57,944 bases of DNA, taken from contig JAKORH010000009.1 in assembly GCA_029777935.1 (NCBI GenBank), forward strand, positions 1 to 57,944. The letters run 5' to 3'. Positions 1 to 9,288 of the stretch are shown piece after piece. This stretch comes from Pseudomonadota bacterium (GTDB lineage: Bacteria > Pseudomonadota > Gammaproteobacteria > Burkholderiales > Burkholderiaceae). A program made the translations under genes and the position numbers. Under the pieces are notes generated by a model. That model ran no database searches. It had not been told where the DNA came from and saw nothing but the letters and a program-made list of their open reading frames with translations. How positions within the stretch are numbered: the first letter of the stretch is position 1; every line of letters starts with the position of its first letter.

Positions 1-1
1 A

Positions 2-580
<579 letters not shown>

Positions 581-582
581 CC

Positions 583-1002
583 ATGGCGACCACCATCCAC
601 GTCGACGTCGTCAGCGCCGAGGAAAGCCTGTTCTCGGGCGATGCGGAGTTCGTCGTCCTCCCCGGCGAAGCGGGCGAGCTGGGCATCTATCCCCGTCATG
701 CGCCGCTGATCACCCGCATCAAACCCGGGATCGTGCGCATCCGCGTGCCGGAGCGGGAGGACGAGGAGCAGATGTTCGTCGCCGGCGGCATCCTCGAAGT
801 GCAACCGACCGTGATCACGGTGCTGGCTGATACGGCGATCCGCGGCAAGGACCTCGACGAAGCCAAGGCGAACGAGGCGCTGAAAGCGGCGGAGGAGGCG
901 CGCACCAGGGCGACCAGCGGTCTCGAGATCGCGAAGGTGGAAGCCGAAATGTCCGCGCTCGCTGCGCAACTTGCTGCGATCAAGAAGCTGCGGCGCAAGT
1001 AA
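583..1002 (+). CDS. atpC: F1F0 ATP synthase subunit epsilon
   Basis: Epsilon subunit of the F1 central stalk, which couples rotation to catalysis and can inhibit ATP hydrolysis. The 139-residue product has the usual length. It shows the N-terminal beta-sandwich ([13 protein letters not shown], then [14 protein letters not shown], residues about 1-85) followed by the C-terminal alanine- and glutamate-rich helical hairpin (residues about 90-139). An in-frame start further upstream exists inside atpD, but ATG 583, two bases after the atpD stop, gives the family N-terminus ([11 protein letters not shown]) and is chosen. It is the last gene of the atp operon. Confidence 0.97.
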   Translation: MATTIHVDVVSAEESLFSGDAEFVVLPGEAGELGIYPRHAPLITRIKPGIVRIRVPEREDEEQMFVAGGILEVQPTVITVLADTAIRGKDLDEAKANEALKAAEEARTRATSGLEIAKVEAEMSALAAQLAAIKKLRRK

Positions 1003-1016
1003 TCGTCGGCGCGCAG

Positions 1017-1451
1017 ATGACGTCGAGGTTGCTGATCGCCACCGACGGCTCGCCACGGTCGAAACGTGCGATCGCGGTTGCTGTCGGGCTCGCCAAGCGA
1101 CTCGGCGTGGCGCTGGTCGGATGTACCGCGGTCCCGCCGTATCCCTACTACGGCCTGGGTGAAGTGCTTCCGGACAGCGAAGGACAGTATCGCGCCGCCG
1201 CCAGCGCGGCGGCGACCGAGCGCCTAACCGAGATCGAGCGCGCCGCAAGCGACGCCGGCGTGCCCTGCACGACGATCATCCAGGAACAGCAGCACCCGCA
1301 TCTGGCGCTGCTGCAGGCGGCGCGGGAATACGACTGCGAGCTGATCGTGATGGCGTCGCGCGGTCGCAGCGAGGTCTCGGCGCTTGTGATCGGCAGTGAG
1401 ACGCAGAAGCTGCTGGCGCTCGCGGATCGGCCGGTCCTGATCGTCCGCTGA
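1017..1451 (+). CDS. Universal stress protein, UspA family
   Basis: A single-domain (144 aa) cytoplasmic universal stress protein. It starts with the beta-strand and first nucleotide-contact Asp typical of the fold (LLIATDGSPRSKRA, residues 4-17) and ends with VMASRGRSEVSALVIGS followed by the strand PVLIVR. The family's ATP-binding signature G-2X-G-9X-G(S/T) is present as A-2X-G-9X-GS, so the first glycine is alanine but the rest is intact; nucleotide binding is plausible, not certain. It lies 14 bp after atpC on the same strand and might be read from atp transcripts. Its exact role cannot be told from sequence. Confidence 0.9.
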   Translation: MTSRLLIATDGSPRSKRAIAVAVGLAKRLGVALVGCTAVPPYPYYGLGEVLPDSEGQYRAAASAAATERLTEIERAASDAGVPCTTIIQEQQHPHLALLQAAREYDCELIVMASRGRSEVSALVIGSETQKLLALADRPVLIVR

Positions 1452-1593
1452 CTGCGGGTTCGGTATGCAGCCGGGGCTCGCCGGCCTGCGCAAGCCTGGA
1501 ACGTGCGTCCTCGTGTGCGCGCAGCCACCCGGACCGTATAGTCGTCCGGCCGCCTGCATACGCGTGCACCCGGTTCGCCTGCGCAATGCGGCA

Positions 1594-2007
1594 CTCATCA
1601 ATGCACGCTTCGATGCCGCGTTCCTGACCTGCGGTCCGCCGCCCTGCCCAGCACCATCGATTACCGTTCCTGCGGGCAACAAGCTGCCGTCGGTGCCAGC
1701 GCGCACAGGCTTCATGGAAGCGAAGTATCACGGCGAGTCGGTAGAGGTCGGCGTGCAGGTGCGGATCCAATCGGCGCTATTCGTCGACGATCGCAATACC
1801 GATCACGCGCCCGGCTATGTGGTCATCAATCTGGCCGCAGGCCGCGAATTCATGCTGCGCGGACGGCGCGCGAGGGCGTTCGTCAGGCTCGACAACATGC
1901 TCGATCGACGCTTTGCGGGCTCGGTGATCGTCAACGAAGCCAACAGCCGGTTCTTCGAGCCGGCGCCCGGAAGGACGTGGCTGGTTGGGATGGACGCGCG
2001 CCTCTAG
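1594..2007 (+). pseudogene. Remnant of a TonB-dependent receptor (C-terminal barrel strands only)
   Basis: The translated stretch carries features of the last barrel strands of siderophore-type TonB-dependent receptors: a loop with TCGPPPC, then PAGNKLPSVPARTGF, VDDRNTDHAPGYVVINL, VRLDNMLDRRFAGSVIVNEAN, and the ending PAPGRTWLVGMDARL. Complete receptors are 600-800 residues; here only about 137 remain, with no plug domain, TonB box or signal peptide upstream. Some in-frame sequence with a nominal start lies before 1594 but has no receptor character. I read it as a decayed 3' end left by deletion. It is very unlikely to make a functional protein. Confidence 0.75.
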
Positions 2008-2112
2008 TCGGTTTTGCGCGGTCCGGATCGGCCGTTTGCCTCATTCACGGCGCGGCACTGCCCTCGTCAGACTCGAGTCTGCTATCTATCGATACCTGTC
2101 TGGAGCTGCAGG

Positions 2113-2649
2113 ATGAACGCGCATTTGGCGCACTCTGTCTCCGCCATTGCACAAGGAGTGCTGATGCTTGCGGCTGCCGCGGTGCTGCTTGGCGGCTGTG
2201 CGAATCCGCCAGCCGAGCCCACTGCAAGTCGGAAACCGCTTCCGGCATCGGTGCCGAGCGCGGCGCCTGCGCCGCGCGTGGACGCCGCTCCGGCGTCGCG
2301 CTCGCTGTCGGATTGGAAGCGCAGTGCCGCCGAACGCATTCAGGCCGCGAATCGCTCGCTAGTCTTCGTCGGATCTCCGCCGAATCCGCTGCGCGCGGTG
2401 GTCGTGGTGGAAATGACCATCGCCGCCGACGGGCAGATACGTCGGGCCGATGTGCTGCGGGTGCCCAACCATTCAAAGGAACTCGGTGGCGTGGCACTGA
2501 GGTCGCTGCACGCCGCGGCGCCGCTGCCCCCACCGCCGAAGGCGCTGGTCGTGCATGGACCAGTCCGAGTGACGGAAACCTGGCTGTTCCGCGATGACGG
2601 CCAGTTCCAGATCCGAACCCTCGCGTCCGCACAAACCGCGGTCAATTAG
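2113..2649 (+). CDS. Putative lipoprotein with a TonB C-terminal-like domain
   Basis: The 178-residue product begins with a hydrophobic signal ending in a lipobox (LLGGC), followed by a Pro/Ala-rich linker and a C-terminal region of about 90 residues resembling the TonB C-terminal fold (AVVVVEMTIAADGQIRRADVLR, then GGVALRSLHAAAPLPPPP). In TonB-like proteins this fold contacts outer membrane receptors, but no proton-motive partner is encoded nearby, so the role here is inferred only weakly; it may be a periplasmic binding module. ATG 2113 has GGAG 7 bases upstream; ATG 2164 has an even better AAGGAG and would give a shorter signal sequence, so the start is uncertain. It sits beside the receptor remnant, perhaps as its former partner. 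Confidence 0.65.
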   Translation: MNAHLAHSVSAIAQGVLMLAAAAVLLGGCANPPAEPTASRKPLPASVPSAAPAPRVDAAPASRSLSDWKRSAAERIQAANRSLVFVGSPPNPLRAVVVVEMTIAADGQIRRADVLRVPNHSKELGGVALRSLHAAAPLPPPPKALVVHGPVRVTETWLFRDDGQFQIRTLASAQTAVN

Positions 2650-2829
2650 CGAGAACTCACTGCTGCGAAAGGGTTCGTCGGGATTCGGCAACCCCGCGGC
2701 AATCGCCTGGCGCGTCAACCTCGCGCGGCGCGATCCGTTACCGGTGACAGTCTGCGTTCGCAATCGGACAAGATTGACTGCTGGCGGAGACTACTTTCGT
2801 TCACACAACCAACCGTATCGGGAACTCCC

Positions 2830-3000
2830 ATGAAGAAACTGCTTGCCGCCCTGATCGCCGGCTTGTTCGCATTCGCCGGTGTCGCCGTCGCCCAGGAGAA
2901 GAAGGCCGAAGCCAAGAAGCCGACGGCTGAGGAGTGCAAGAAAGCCGCCGACGCCAAGAAGGAGCTGGCCGGCTGCGAGAAGCCTGCTGCCAAGAAGTAA
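2830..3000 (+). CDS. Small exported lysine/alanine-rich protein (56 aa)
   Basis: This short gene encodes a classic signal peptide (MKKLL, then a hydrophobic core, cleavage expected after AVA at residue 21) followed by a 35-residue mature peptide made mostly of Lys, Ala and Glu, with two cysteines (residues about 37 and 50) that could form a disulphide in the periplasm. It is followed within 25 bp by a strong Rho-independent terminator, which supports a real, separately transcribed gene. No function can be assigned. Similar tiny Lys/Ala-rich exported proteins are common in Burkholderiales, usually uncharacterised. Confidence 0.75.
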   Translation: MKKLLAALIAGLFAFAGVAVAQEKKAEAKKPTAEECKKAADAKKELAGCEKPAAKK

Positions 3001-3022
3001 CCGGCGTCAGCCTTTTCGGCAT

Positions 3023-3054
3023 GAGGGCAGGCCGCGTGCCTGCCCTCTGCTTTT
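3023..3054 (+). terminator. Rho-independent terminator after the small exported gene
   Basis: A perfect 10-bp stem (GAGGGCAGGC, 3023-3032, with GCCTGCCCTC, 3038-3047) closes a 5-base loop and is followed by a short T run (TTTT at 3051-3054). It ends the transcript of the 56-aa gene and separates it from hemE. Confidence 0.85.
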
Positions 3055-3109
3055 CCAGCGCCACGCCATGCGAAAATCGCAGTGTGGCTGAAGACGCGTC
3101 ACCGCTCGC

Positions 3110-4198
3110 ATGAGACCAGACAACGACACGCTTTTGCGGGCGCTGCTGCGCGAACCGACTTCATACACGCCGGTCTGGCTGATGCGGCAAGCCGGCCGGT
3201 ATCTCCCCGAGTACAACGCGACTCGCCGGCGCGCGGGGAGTTTCCTGGCGCTTGCCAAGTCGCCGGCGCTCGCCACCGAGGTCACGCTTCAACCTCTGGA
3301 GCGCTACCCGCTGGACGCCGCCATTCTGTTTTCAGACATCCTCACTGTGCCTGACGCGATGGGCCTCGGGCTCTACTTCGCCGATGGCGAGGGCCCGCGC
3401 TTTGAGCGCCCGGTGCGTACTGACGAGGATGTCATGCGTCTGGCCGCGCCGGATCCCGAGTCCTCGTTGCGATACGTGCTCGATGCCGTGCGCCAGATCA
3501 AGCGCAGCCTTGCCAACCGGATTCCGCTGATCGGGTTTTCGGGGAGCCCCTTCACGCTTGCCTGCTATATGGTTGAAGGCGGCGGATCGGAAGACTTCCG
3601 TGTCATCAAGACGATGCTGTATCGGCGCCCGGACCTGCTGCATCGAATTCTGTCGATCAACGCCCAGGCCGTTGCCGCATATCTGAACGCGCAGATCGAC
3701 GCAGGCGCGCAGGCCGTGATGATCTTCGACACGTGGGGGGGCGTACTCGCCCACGACGCCTATCGATCCTTCTCGCTGAGATACATGGCTGACGTGCTGG
3801 CCAAGCTGAAGCGCGAAAGCGAAGGTGAGCGCATACCTTCGATCTGCTTCACCAAAGGTGGGGGTGTTTGGCTCGAAGATCTTGCCATGATCGGTTGCGA
3901 CGCGATTGGTCTGGACTGGACAGTTGATCTCGCGCGAGCCCGACGCCTGATTGACGACCGTTGCGCCCTGCAAGGCAATCTCGATCCCGTCGTGCTCTTT
4001 GCGAACGATGATGCGATCCGGGCCGAAGTCCGCCGGGTGCTAGACAGCTTCGGGCCGCCTCAGCGCGCGGATGGTGGATGGGGTGGACATGTCTTTAACC
4101 TGGGGCACGGTATCTCGCAGTTCACGCCGCCAGACGCCGTTCAAACCCTGGTCCAGACCGTGCATGCCGAGAGCCGCAAGGATCGGTCAGCGGCTTGA
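3110..4198 (+). CDS. hemE: Uroporphyrinogen decarboxylase
   Basis: Cytoplasmic haem-pathway enzyme that decarboxylates the four acetate side chains of uroporphyrinogen III to give coproporphyrinogen III. The 362-residue length is normal. Family signatures are present: [15 protein letters not shown] near residues 20-34 with the invariant arginines, [16 protein letters not shown] with the catalytic aspartate near residue 82, [19 protein letters not shown], and the C-terminal NLGHGI histidine motif. It is transcribed on its own after the terminator at 3023. The adjoining downstream gap carries DnaA-box-like sequences. Confidence 0.98.
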   Translation: MRPDNDTLLRALLREPTSYTPVWLMRQAGRYLPEYNATRRRAGSFLALAKSPALATEVTLQPLERYPLDAAILFSDILTVPDAMGLGLYFADGEGPRFERPVRTDEDVMRLAAPDPESSLRYVLDAVRQIKRSLANRIPLIGFSGSPFTLACYMVEGGGSEDFRVIKTMLYRRPDLLHRILSINAQAVAAYLNAQIDAGAQAVMIFDTWGGVLAHDAYRSFSLRYMADVLAKLKRESEGERIPSICFTKGGGVWLEDLAMIGCDAIGLDWTVDLARARRLIDDRCALQGNLDPVVLFANDDAIRAEVRRVLDSFGPPQRADGGWGGHVFNLGHGISQFTPPDAVQTLVQTVHAESRKDRSAA

Positions 4199-4239
4199 AC
4201 GTCGGGGCGTGCGCAAAGTTTTTTCGCACTCCTCTTGAC

Positions 4240-4436
4240 TTATTCACAAAAACTTCGCTCGATTCTTCCCGCCTATGCGGGACTGTTCCAGCGCGGTGGC
4301 GCAACGCGCCCGCGGAGATAAGTCATTGAAGAAAAAGAAATTTATGTGATTCGACTGTCGATGGGGCGGCCTTCGACAGGGCCGAAGGAGGCCCGGCAGA
4401 GGTGAGCCCGGCGGCTTGTCCACAAAATTATCCACA
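4240..4436 (+). other. DnaA-box cluster in the hemE-priA gap (possible origin-type region)
   Basis: The 330-bp gap 4199-4528 has no gene. It holds TTATTCACA (4240-4248), TTGTCCACA (4416-4424) and a perfect consensus TTATCCACA (4428-4436), all on the same strand. The last two start 12 bp apart, about one helical turn. Between the first and the pair lies an A/T-rich stretch (4328-4352) that stands out in this GC-rich DNA, and a 7-bp inverted repeat (4355-4361 with 4373-4379). These are the parts of a DnaA-dependent element, either a replication origin or a DnaA-titrating/regulatory site. Assignment as an origin is inference. Confidence 0.5.
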
Positions 4437-4528
4437 GGCCGGTGAGCGATCAATTCAAGCAAGCGAATCATGGGTTTGCACGAAATATTTGAAGCAGATT
4501 CCGAGCTCTATAGCAGTGCCGAACCGCG

Positions 4529-6541
4529 ATGTACCTGAGGATCATCGTCGACCTCGCGATCGAGCAGCCCCTCGACTACGCGGCCACTGGCGTCGATGTC
4601 CCGCCCGAGCCCGGCCGGATTTGCGTCGTTCCGGTCGCTCGCAGCCAGCACATCGGAGTCTGCATTGCGCAGGCTGCGATTCCGAGGATCGCGGTTGACC
4701 GCGTTCGCAGCATCGTGCGGGTGCTCCAGGATCTGAGCCCACTGTCGCCAGCTTGGCTCGAGCTGACTCGTTTTGCCGCCGAGTATTACCAGCATCGCTG
4801 GGGAGAAGTCGCCATTCCCGCGCTACCCCCGCTGCTGCGCCGGCCGCCGGGACCGCGATTCGCATCAGTCCTGGCGCAGATGCGAAAGCGGCTGCCCGAT
4901 CCCGAGGCGAGTCGTCGGTCGGACTCGATCGACCTCAATGCGGAACAGCGCGCGGCCGCGACGGCGATCCTGGAGCCCGCGGGTTTCTCTCCCGTCGTCC
5001 TGTTCGGCGTCACCGGCAGCGGCAAGACAGCGGTCTACCTCGAAGCGATCGCGCGCGTGCTCGAGAGCGCGCCTGATGCGCAGTGCCTGCTTCTCGTGCC
5101 GGAAATCAATCTGACGCCGCAGTTGCTGTCCCACGTTCGCGTGCGTTGCGCCGGGATTCCGGTCGTGAGCATGCACAGCGCGATGGGCGATCGCGATCGG
5201 TCGTCCGCATGGCTGGCGGCACACGAAGGCCGGGCGCGAATCGTCGTGGGAACCCGACTCGCCGTCTTCGCCTCGTTGCCGAGACTTCGGTTGATCGTCG
5301 TCGACGAGGAGCACGACGTGTCGTACAAGGCGGGCGAAGGCGTGCGCTTCTCGGCGCGCGATCTGGCGATCAAGCGGGCGCAGATCGATTCCATCCCCGT
5401 GGTGCTCGCGTCGGCGACGCCGTCGCTGGAAACGTGGGCGCGCGCGCAGGCGGGCCGCTATCGGCTGCTGCGCCTGACCGAGCGCGTCGAGGCGCGCGCG
5501 CCGCCGGCGATCGAATTGATCGACGTTGCCCGCGGCGAATTGCGCGACGGCCTTTCCCCGGCGCTCGAGGAGGGGCTCAGGCAGACAGTCGAAAGCGGTG
5601 AGCAGGCCCTGGTGTTCATCAACCGCCGCGGTTTTGCGCCGGTGCTCACGTGCGCAGCGTGCGGCTGGCTGTCGCGCTGCCGGCACTGCTCCGTGTACGC
5701 GGCCTTCCACAAGATCGATGGAACGCTGCGATGTCATCACTGCGGCTGGCAGACGAGCGTTCCACGCATCTGCCCGACGTGCGGCAATCAAGACCTCGGC
5801 GCGGTAGGTCACGGAACTCAGCGCGTCGAGGAAAGGTTGCGGCGCCTGCTCTCGCACGCGCGAATTGCGCGCATTGATCGAGACTCGACGCGACGACGCG
5901 GAGCCGCAAACCTCGCGTTTGCCGCCGTCCATGCCGGGGAGACCGATGTTCTCGTCGGCACGCAGATGATCGCGAAGGGTCATGACTTTCAGCGGGTCGC
6001 CCTGGTCGGCGCGTTGAACGTGGACGCCCAGTTGATGTCGCACGACTTCCGCGCTCCGGAACGACTGTTCGCCACGCTGATGCAGGTCGCGGGCCGGGCC
6101 GGCCGAGCCGGCCGCGCGAGCCGCGTGCTCGTGCAGACGCGCTATTCACAGCACCCGCTGCTGCGTGCTTTCGTGCGTCAGGACTACGAAGGTTTCGCCC
6201 GCGTGCAACTCGACGAGCGGCGCGCCGCGGGCATGCCGCCGTTCGTCTCACAGGCGCTACTGACGGCGGAAGCCCGGCAGATCGACTCCGCGCTCGCGTT
6301 CCTGTCGGATGCTCGCCATCGAGGGCTTGCGCTCGCAGAAGGCATTCGGCTTTTCGATCCCGTGCCGATGCCGGTCGAGAAGCTGGGCGGTCAGTATCGC
6401 GCGCAACTGCTGGTCGAGGCGGATCAGCGCGGCAACCTGCAGTCGTTCCTGAAGACGTGGCTGGCGGATGTGCGCGCGATTGCAGCCCAGCGCCGCCCGA
6501 GCATCCGATGCCGCATCGAGGTGGATCCGCTGGAAATCTGA
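4529..6541 (+). CDS. priA: Primosomal protein N', replication restart helicase PriA
   Basis: Superfamily 2 3'-5' DNA helicase that recognises stalled forks and reloads the replisome. The 670-aa product is a little shorter than the E. coli protein (732) but complete in parts: N-terminal 3'-end-binding region, Walker A GVTGSGKT (about residue 160), Walker B/DEAH-like VVDEEHDVSYK (about 258), the insertion with four zinc-binding cysteine pairs between about residues 373 and 425 (CAACGW, CRHC, CHHCGW, CPTCG), and the C-terminal helicase motifs LVGTQMIAKGHDF and QVAGRAGRAGR. It follows the DnaA-box gap on the same strand. Confidence 0.97.
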   Translation: MYLRIIVDLAIEQPLDYAATGVDVPPEPGRICVVPVARSQHIGVCIAQAAIPRIAVDRVRSIVRVLQDLSPLSPAWLELTRFAAEYYQHRWGEVAIPALPPLLRRPPGPRFASVLAQMRKRLPDPEASRRSDSIDLNAEQRAAATAILEPAGFSPVVLFGVTGSGKTAVYLEAIARVLESAPDAQCLLLVPEINLTPQLLSHVRVRCAGIPVVSMHSAMGDRDRSSAWLAAHEGRARIVVGTRLAVFASLPRLRLIVVDEEHDVSYKAGEGVRFSARDLAIKRAQIDSIPVVLASATPSLETWARAQAGRYRLLRLTERVEARAPPAIELIDVARGELRDGLSPALEEGLRQTVESGEQALVFINRRGFAPVLTCAACGWLSRCRHCSVYAAFHKIDGTLRCHHCGWQTSVPRICPTCGNQDLGAVGHGTQRVEERLRRLLSHARIARIDRDSTRRRGAANLAFAAVHAGETDVLVGTQMIAKGHDFQRVALVGALNVDAQLMSHDFRAPERLFATLMQVAGRAGRAGRASRVLVQTRYSQHPLLRAFVRQDYEGFARVQLDERRAAGMPPFVSQALLTAEARQIDSALAFLSDARHRGLALAEGIRLFDPVPMPVEKLGGQYRAQLLVEADQRGNLQSFLKTWLADVRAIAAQRRPSIRCRIEVDPLEI

Positions 6542-6691
6542 GCACGTACCGGCCGGTGGGAACCGGAATAAAGTTCAGAACCTGACCGTTTTGCTGACTG
6601 GATCGCAAGGAGCCGCTGAGGTTCAGGGATGCCGGCCGCGACCGGCGGGCTGAGGCGATGGCGAAGGGTGCATGAGACGACGGCCGGATCG

Positions 6692-7249
6692 ATGACAGCT
6701 TCGTTCAGTTCGGCGGATCTCGAGGCGCAGATTCCAAGGTTGCGCCGGTATGCGCGCGCGCTGGCCGGCAATCGGGAGGCCGCCGACGATCTGACGCAGG
6801 ACACGCTGGAACGCGCGTGGAACAAGCGCGCGCTGTGGCGCGCGGGCGTCGGTGACCGGTCGGGCAGCTTGCGCGCGTGGCTGTTTGCAGTGATGCATAA
6901 CGTGTTCGTGAATTCCGTGCGGCGTATGAAGACGGTCGAATCGCTGGATGCCGCGGGCGATTCTCTGCCGGAGACGGCCGCGACCGATGCCAGCGCCGAA
7001 ACGGCTGCTGCGGTGCGCGACATCCGACACGCGCTGATGCGGCTGCCCGACGAGCAGCGCGAGGTCATCCTGCTGGTGGGACTGGAGCAATTGTCTTATG
7101 CCGAGGCGGCCTTTGCGCTCGACGTTCCGATCGGCACAGTGATGTCACGGCTGTCGCGCGGGCGCGAGCGACTGCGCCAGCTTCTCGAAGGACATGGCGA
7201 GCAGGAAGCGCGTGCCGGTGCGCCGTCGACCTTGAGGCGGGTTAAGTGA
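6692..7249 (+). CDS. ECF-type RNA polymerase sigma factor (first pair)
   Basis: A 185-aa group 4 sigma factor with only regions 2 and 4. Region 2 covers about residues 10-75 (RRYARALAGNREAADDLTQDTLERAW, then LRAWLFAVMHNVFVN); region 4 covers about 115-170, with the helix-turn-helix LSYAEAAFALDVPIGTVMSRLSRGRERLR. ATG 6692 gives a normal N-terminus; an in-frame ATG at 6629 would add 21 unconserved residues and cannot be excluded, as neither start has a clear ribosome site. The stop overlaps the GTG of the next gene (GTGA), so the pair is translationally coupled to an anti-sigma factor. The controlled regulon is not visible here. Confidence 0.92.
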   Translation: MTASFSSADLEAQIPRLRRYARALAGNREAADDLTQDTLERAWNKRALWRAGVGDRSGSLRAWLFAVMHNVFVNSVRRMKTVESLDAAGDSLPETAATDASAETAAAVRDIRHALMRLPDEQREVILLVGLEQLSYAEAAFALDVPIGTVMSRLSRGRERLRQLLEGHGEQEARAGAPSTLRRVK

Positions 7250-8004
7250 ACAATTCGACGATTCCCGAAGACGATCTGCACGCCTACGTCGACGACGCGA
7301 TGTCCGCGCCGGAGCGCGGGCGATTCGAGGAGCGACTGCGTGCGGATCCCGAAGCGGCGCGGCGCGCCGACGCCTATCAGCGGCAAAATGAGGCGCTGCG
7401 CGCGGCCTTTGACAATGTACGCACGGAACCGCACACATTGAAGGTCCCGGAGTCGCGCAGCGGCCGCTGGATCCGCAGTCCCTGGGCGCTGGCAGCGTCG
7501 CTTGCCATCGGGATCGGCATTGGCGTGCTGGGAGCGGATCTGGTATCGGGAAAGCGCGCGTCGCGCGAATCGCTTGCGCAACAGGCAGCGCTCGCCTACG
7601 TGGCTTATGTGCCTGAGGTTCGGCATCCCGTCGAGGTTGGCGCCAACGAGGAAGAGCACCTGATCGCGTGGCTGTCGAAGCGATTGGCTTTGCCGCTGCG
7701 CGCGCCGCGACTCGACGCCGCTGGCTACCGGCTGCTCGGCGGGCGGCTGCTCCCTGCGACCGGCGGCATCGGGAATGCGCCGGTGGCGTTGCTGATGTAC
7801 GAGAACACCAGGGGCAAGCGCGTGTCGCTGTTGTTCCGGCGCGAGCCGGCGAACAAGGACACGGCGTTTCGCTTCGCGCAGGAAGGCGACACGCGCGTGT
7901 TCTACTGGATCGATGGGCCTTACGGCTGCGCGCTGGCCGGCGACATGGATCGCGAGGAACTGTTGCGCCTGTCCCGGCTGGTCTACCAGCAGCTCAATCC
8001 GTGA
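7246..8004 (+). CDS. Membrane anti-sigma factor paired with the 6.7-kb ECF sigma factor
   Basis: A 252-residue protein with an N-terminal cytoplasmic anti-sigma-type helical region (DDLHAYVDDAMSAPERGRFEERL, residues about 7-29), one transmembrane helix (about residues 78-100, WALAASLAIGIGIGVLGADL) and a periplasmic C-terminal domain of about 150 residues. It lacks the His/Cys zinc motif of ZAS anti-sigma factors. The pattern matches the transmembrane transcriptional regulators that follow ECF sigma genes in Burkholderiales: they hold the sigma factor at the membrane until an external signal arrives. GTG start is inside the sigma stop codon, which fixes the start. Confidence 0.88.
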   Translation: MNNSTIPEDDLHAYVDDAMSAPERGRFEERLRADPEAARRADAYQRQNEALRAAFDNVRTEPHTLKVPESRSGRWIRSPWALAASLAIGIGIGVLGADLVSGKRASRESLAQQAALAYVAYVPEVRHPVEVGANEEEHLIAWLSKRLALPLRAPRLDAAGYRLLGGRLLPATGGIGNAPVALLMYENTRGKRVSLLFRREPANKDTAFRFAQEGDTRVFYWIDGPYGCALAGDMDREELLRLSRLVYQQLNP

Positions 8005-8044
8005 GCGGCATCGCGCCGCGCAGTCTTGACTGAACCAGCGCAGG

Positions 8045-9118
8045 CTATTTCGACTGCGCGACCATGTATTCGACCGCCGCGCGAATCTCGGCATCGCTCG
8101 CGCTCGCAGCGGTCCCGCGCGGCGGCATCGCGTTCTTGCCCTTGATCGCGGTTGCCACCAGTGCATCGATGCCCTGCTGGATGCGCGGTGCCCATGCAGC
8201 CTTGTCGCCGACCTTGGGCGCGCCCGCGACTCCTGTCGCATGGCAGACCGAGCAGGTCTGCTTGAAGAGCTTTTCTCCCGCGCCAGCTTCTGCTTTCGCC
8301 GACGCGGTCGCCGCGGCCGCCTGCGGGGCCGTTGCGGCCGCCGCGCTCGCAGCCGCCGGTTTGCTTTGCGTCTCGAACATGTACTCGACGGCGCGCTTCA
8401 TTTCAGTGTCGGTGAGGTCAGCCATGCCGCCGCGCGCCGGCATGCCCTTGTGGCCATGAATCGCCGAGGCAGTCAGTGCCGCCAATCCCTTGGCGACACG
8501 TGGCTTCCACTCTTCCCAAGCGCCGATCTTCGGTGCACCGTTCTTGCCTTCGGCGTGGCAATTGCTGCACACGGTCTGCACGATCTGCTCGCCAGAGCGC
8601 TCGGTTGGCTTGCCGGCCGCTGCTGCCGGCGCTTCCGGCTCCTTGAATTTCGCGCCAGCCTGGTTGGCAAGATAGGCCACCGCCCGCGCAACTTCGATCG
8701 GTTCCAGGTTGGCGTTGCCGCCCTTGGCGGGCATGCCCTTGAAGCCTTCGGTCGCGTGCTTCACGAGCGCCTCGAACCCCTGCTTGATCCGCGGTGCCCA
8801 CTGCCCGCTGTCGCCCGTCTTCGGCGCGCCGGCCGCGCCGGTCGCATGGCACGCAGCGCAGGTCGTCTTGTAAACGTCTTCTCCGCTCTGCAGCGTGCGG
8901 GCGCCGCCGGCCTGGGCCAGCACGACCGTACCGACGGGCTTCAGCCGGTCGGCAATTGCCTCGGGCGTCATCGAACCTGATCCGACGCCGCTCGTCTGCT
9001 CGCCGGTGACGAACTTCACCAGCAGAACGATCAGGAGCACCGGAACCAGAAACGCCAGCACGATGACCGTGACCAGCTGCTGCGGCGTCTTTATGGGAGA
9101 GCTGTGCTGATCCGACAT
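8045..9118 (-). CDS. Membrane-anchored tri-haem c-type cytochrome
   Basis: A 357-aa protein with one N-terminal membrane helix (about residues 13-37) and three class I cytochrome c modules in the periplasm, each with a CXXCH haem site (CAACH about residue 90, CSNCH about 190, CSVCH about 290) and a downstream GMPA(K/R)GG or AMPPRG segment that supplies the axial methionine. The modules resemble one another (ATGAAGAPK, EGKNGAPK, ATGVAGAPK), so the gene arose by internal triplication. Linkers are Ala-rich. It is a candidate electron carrier; no oxidase or dehydrogenase gene is adjacent to name the partner. It converges with the anti-sigma gene. Confidence 0.92.
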   Translation of the reverse strand: MSDQHSSPIKTPQQLVTVIVLAFLVPVLLIVLLVKFVTGEQTSGVGSGSMTPEAIADRLKPVGTVVLAQAGGARTLQSGEDVYKTTCAACHATGAAGAPKTGDSGQWAPRIKQGFEALVKHATEGFKGMPAKGGNANLEPIEVARAVAYLANQAGAKFKEPEAPAAAAGKPTERSGEQIVQTVCSNCHAEGKNGAPKIGAWEEWKPRVAKGLAALTASAIHGHKGMPARGGMADLTDTEMKRAVEYMFETQSKPAAASAAAATAPQAAAATASAKAEAGAGEKLFKQTCSVCHATGVAGAPKVGDKAAWAPRIQQGIDALVATAIKGKNAMPPRGTAASASDAEIRAAVEYMVAQSK

Positions 9119-9288
9119 GGACTCGACTCCGGGAGCGTGCGGCGCCCGGCCATCGCACGGGGCGACGCCCGCCGCGCGTCTGACGGTGAAAGCGGAGCGC
9201 GATTATATCCACGCATGCGCGAGCACCGTCCCGCGCGGCGCCGGCGTTGGACGCTGAGTTCCAAAGCGCGTAATCTTCGCCGCCCTGC

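Noticed and set aside
4209..4229. A 5-bp hairpin with T run after hemE as a terminator
   Set aside because: The stem GTGCG/CGCAC is short and the T run is inside the loop, not after the stem.
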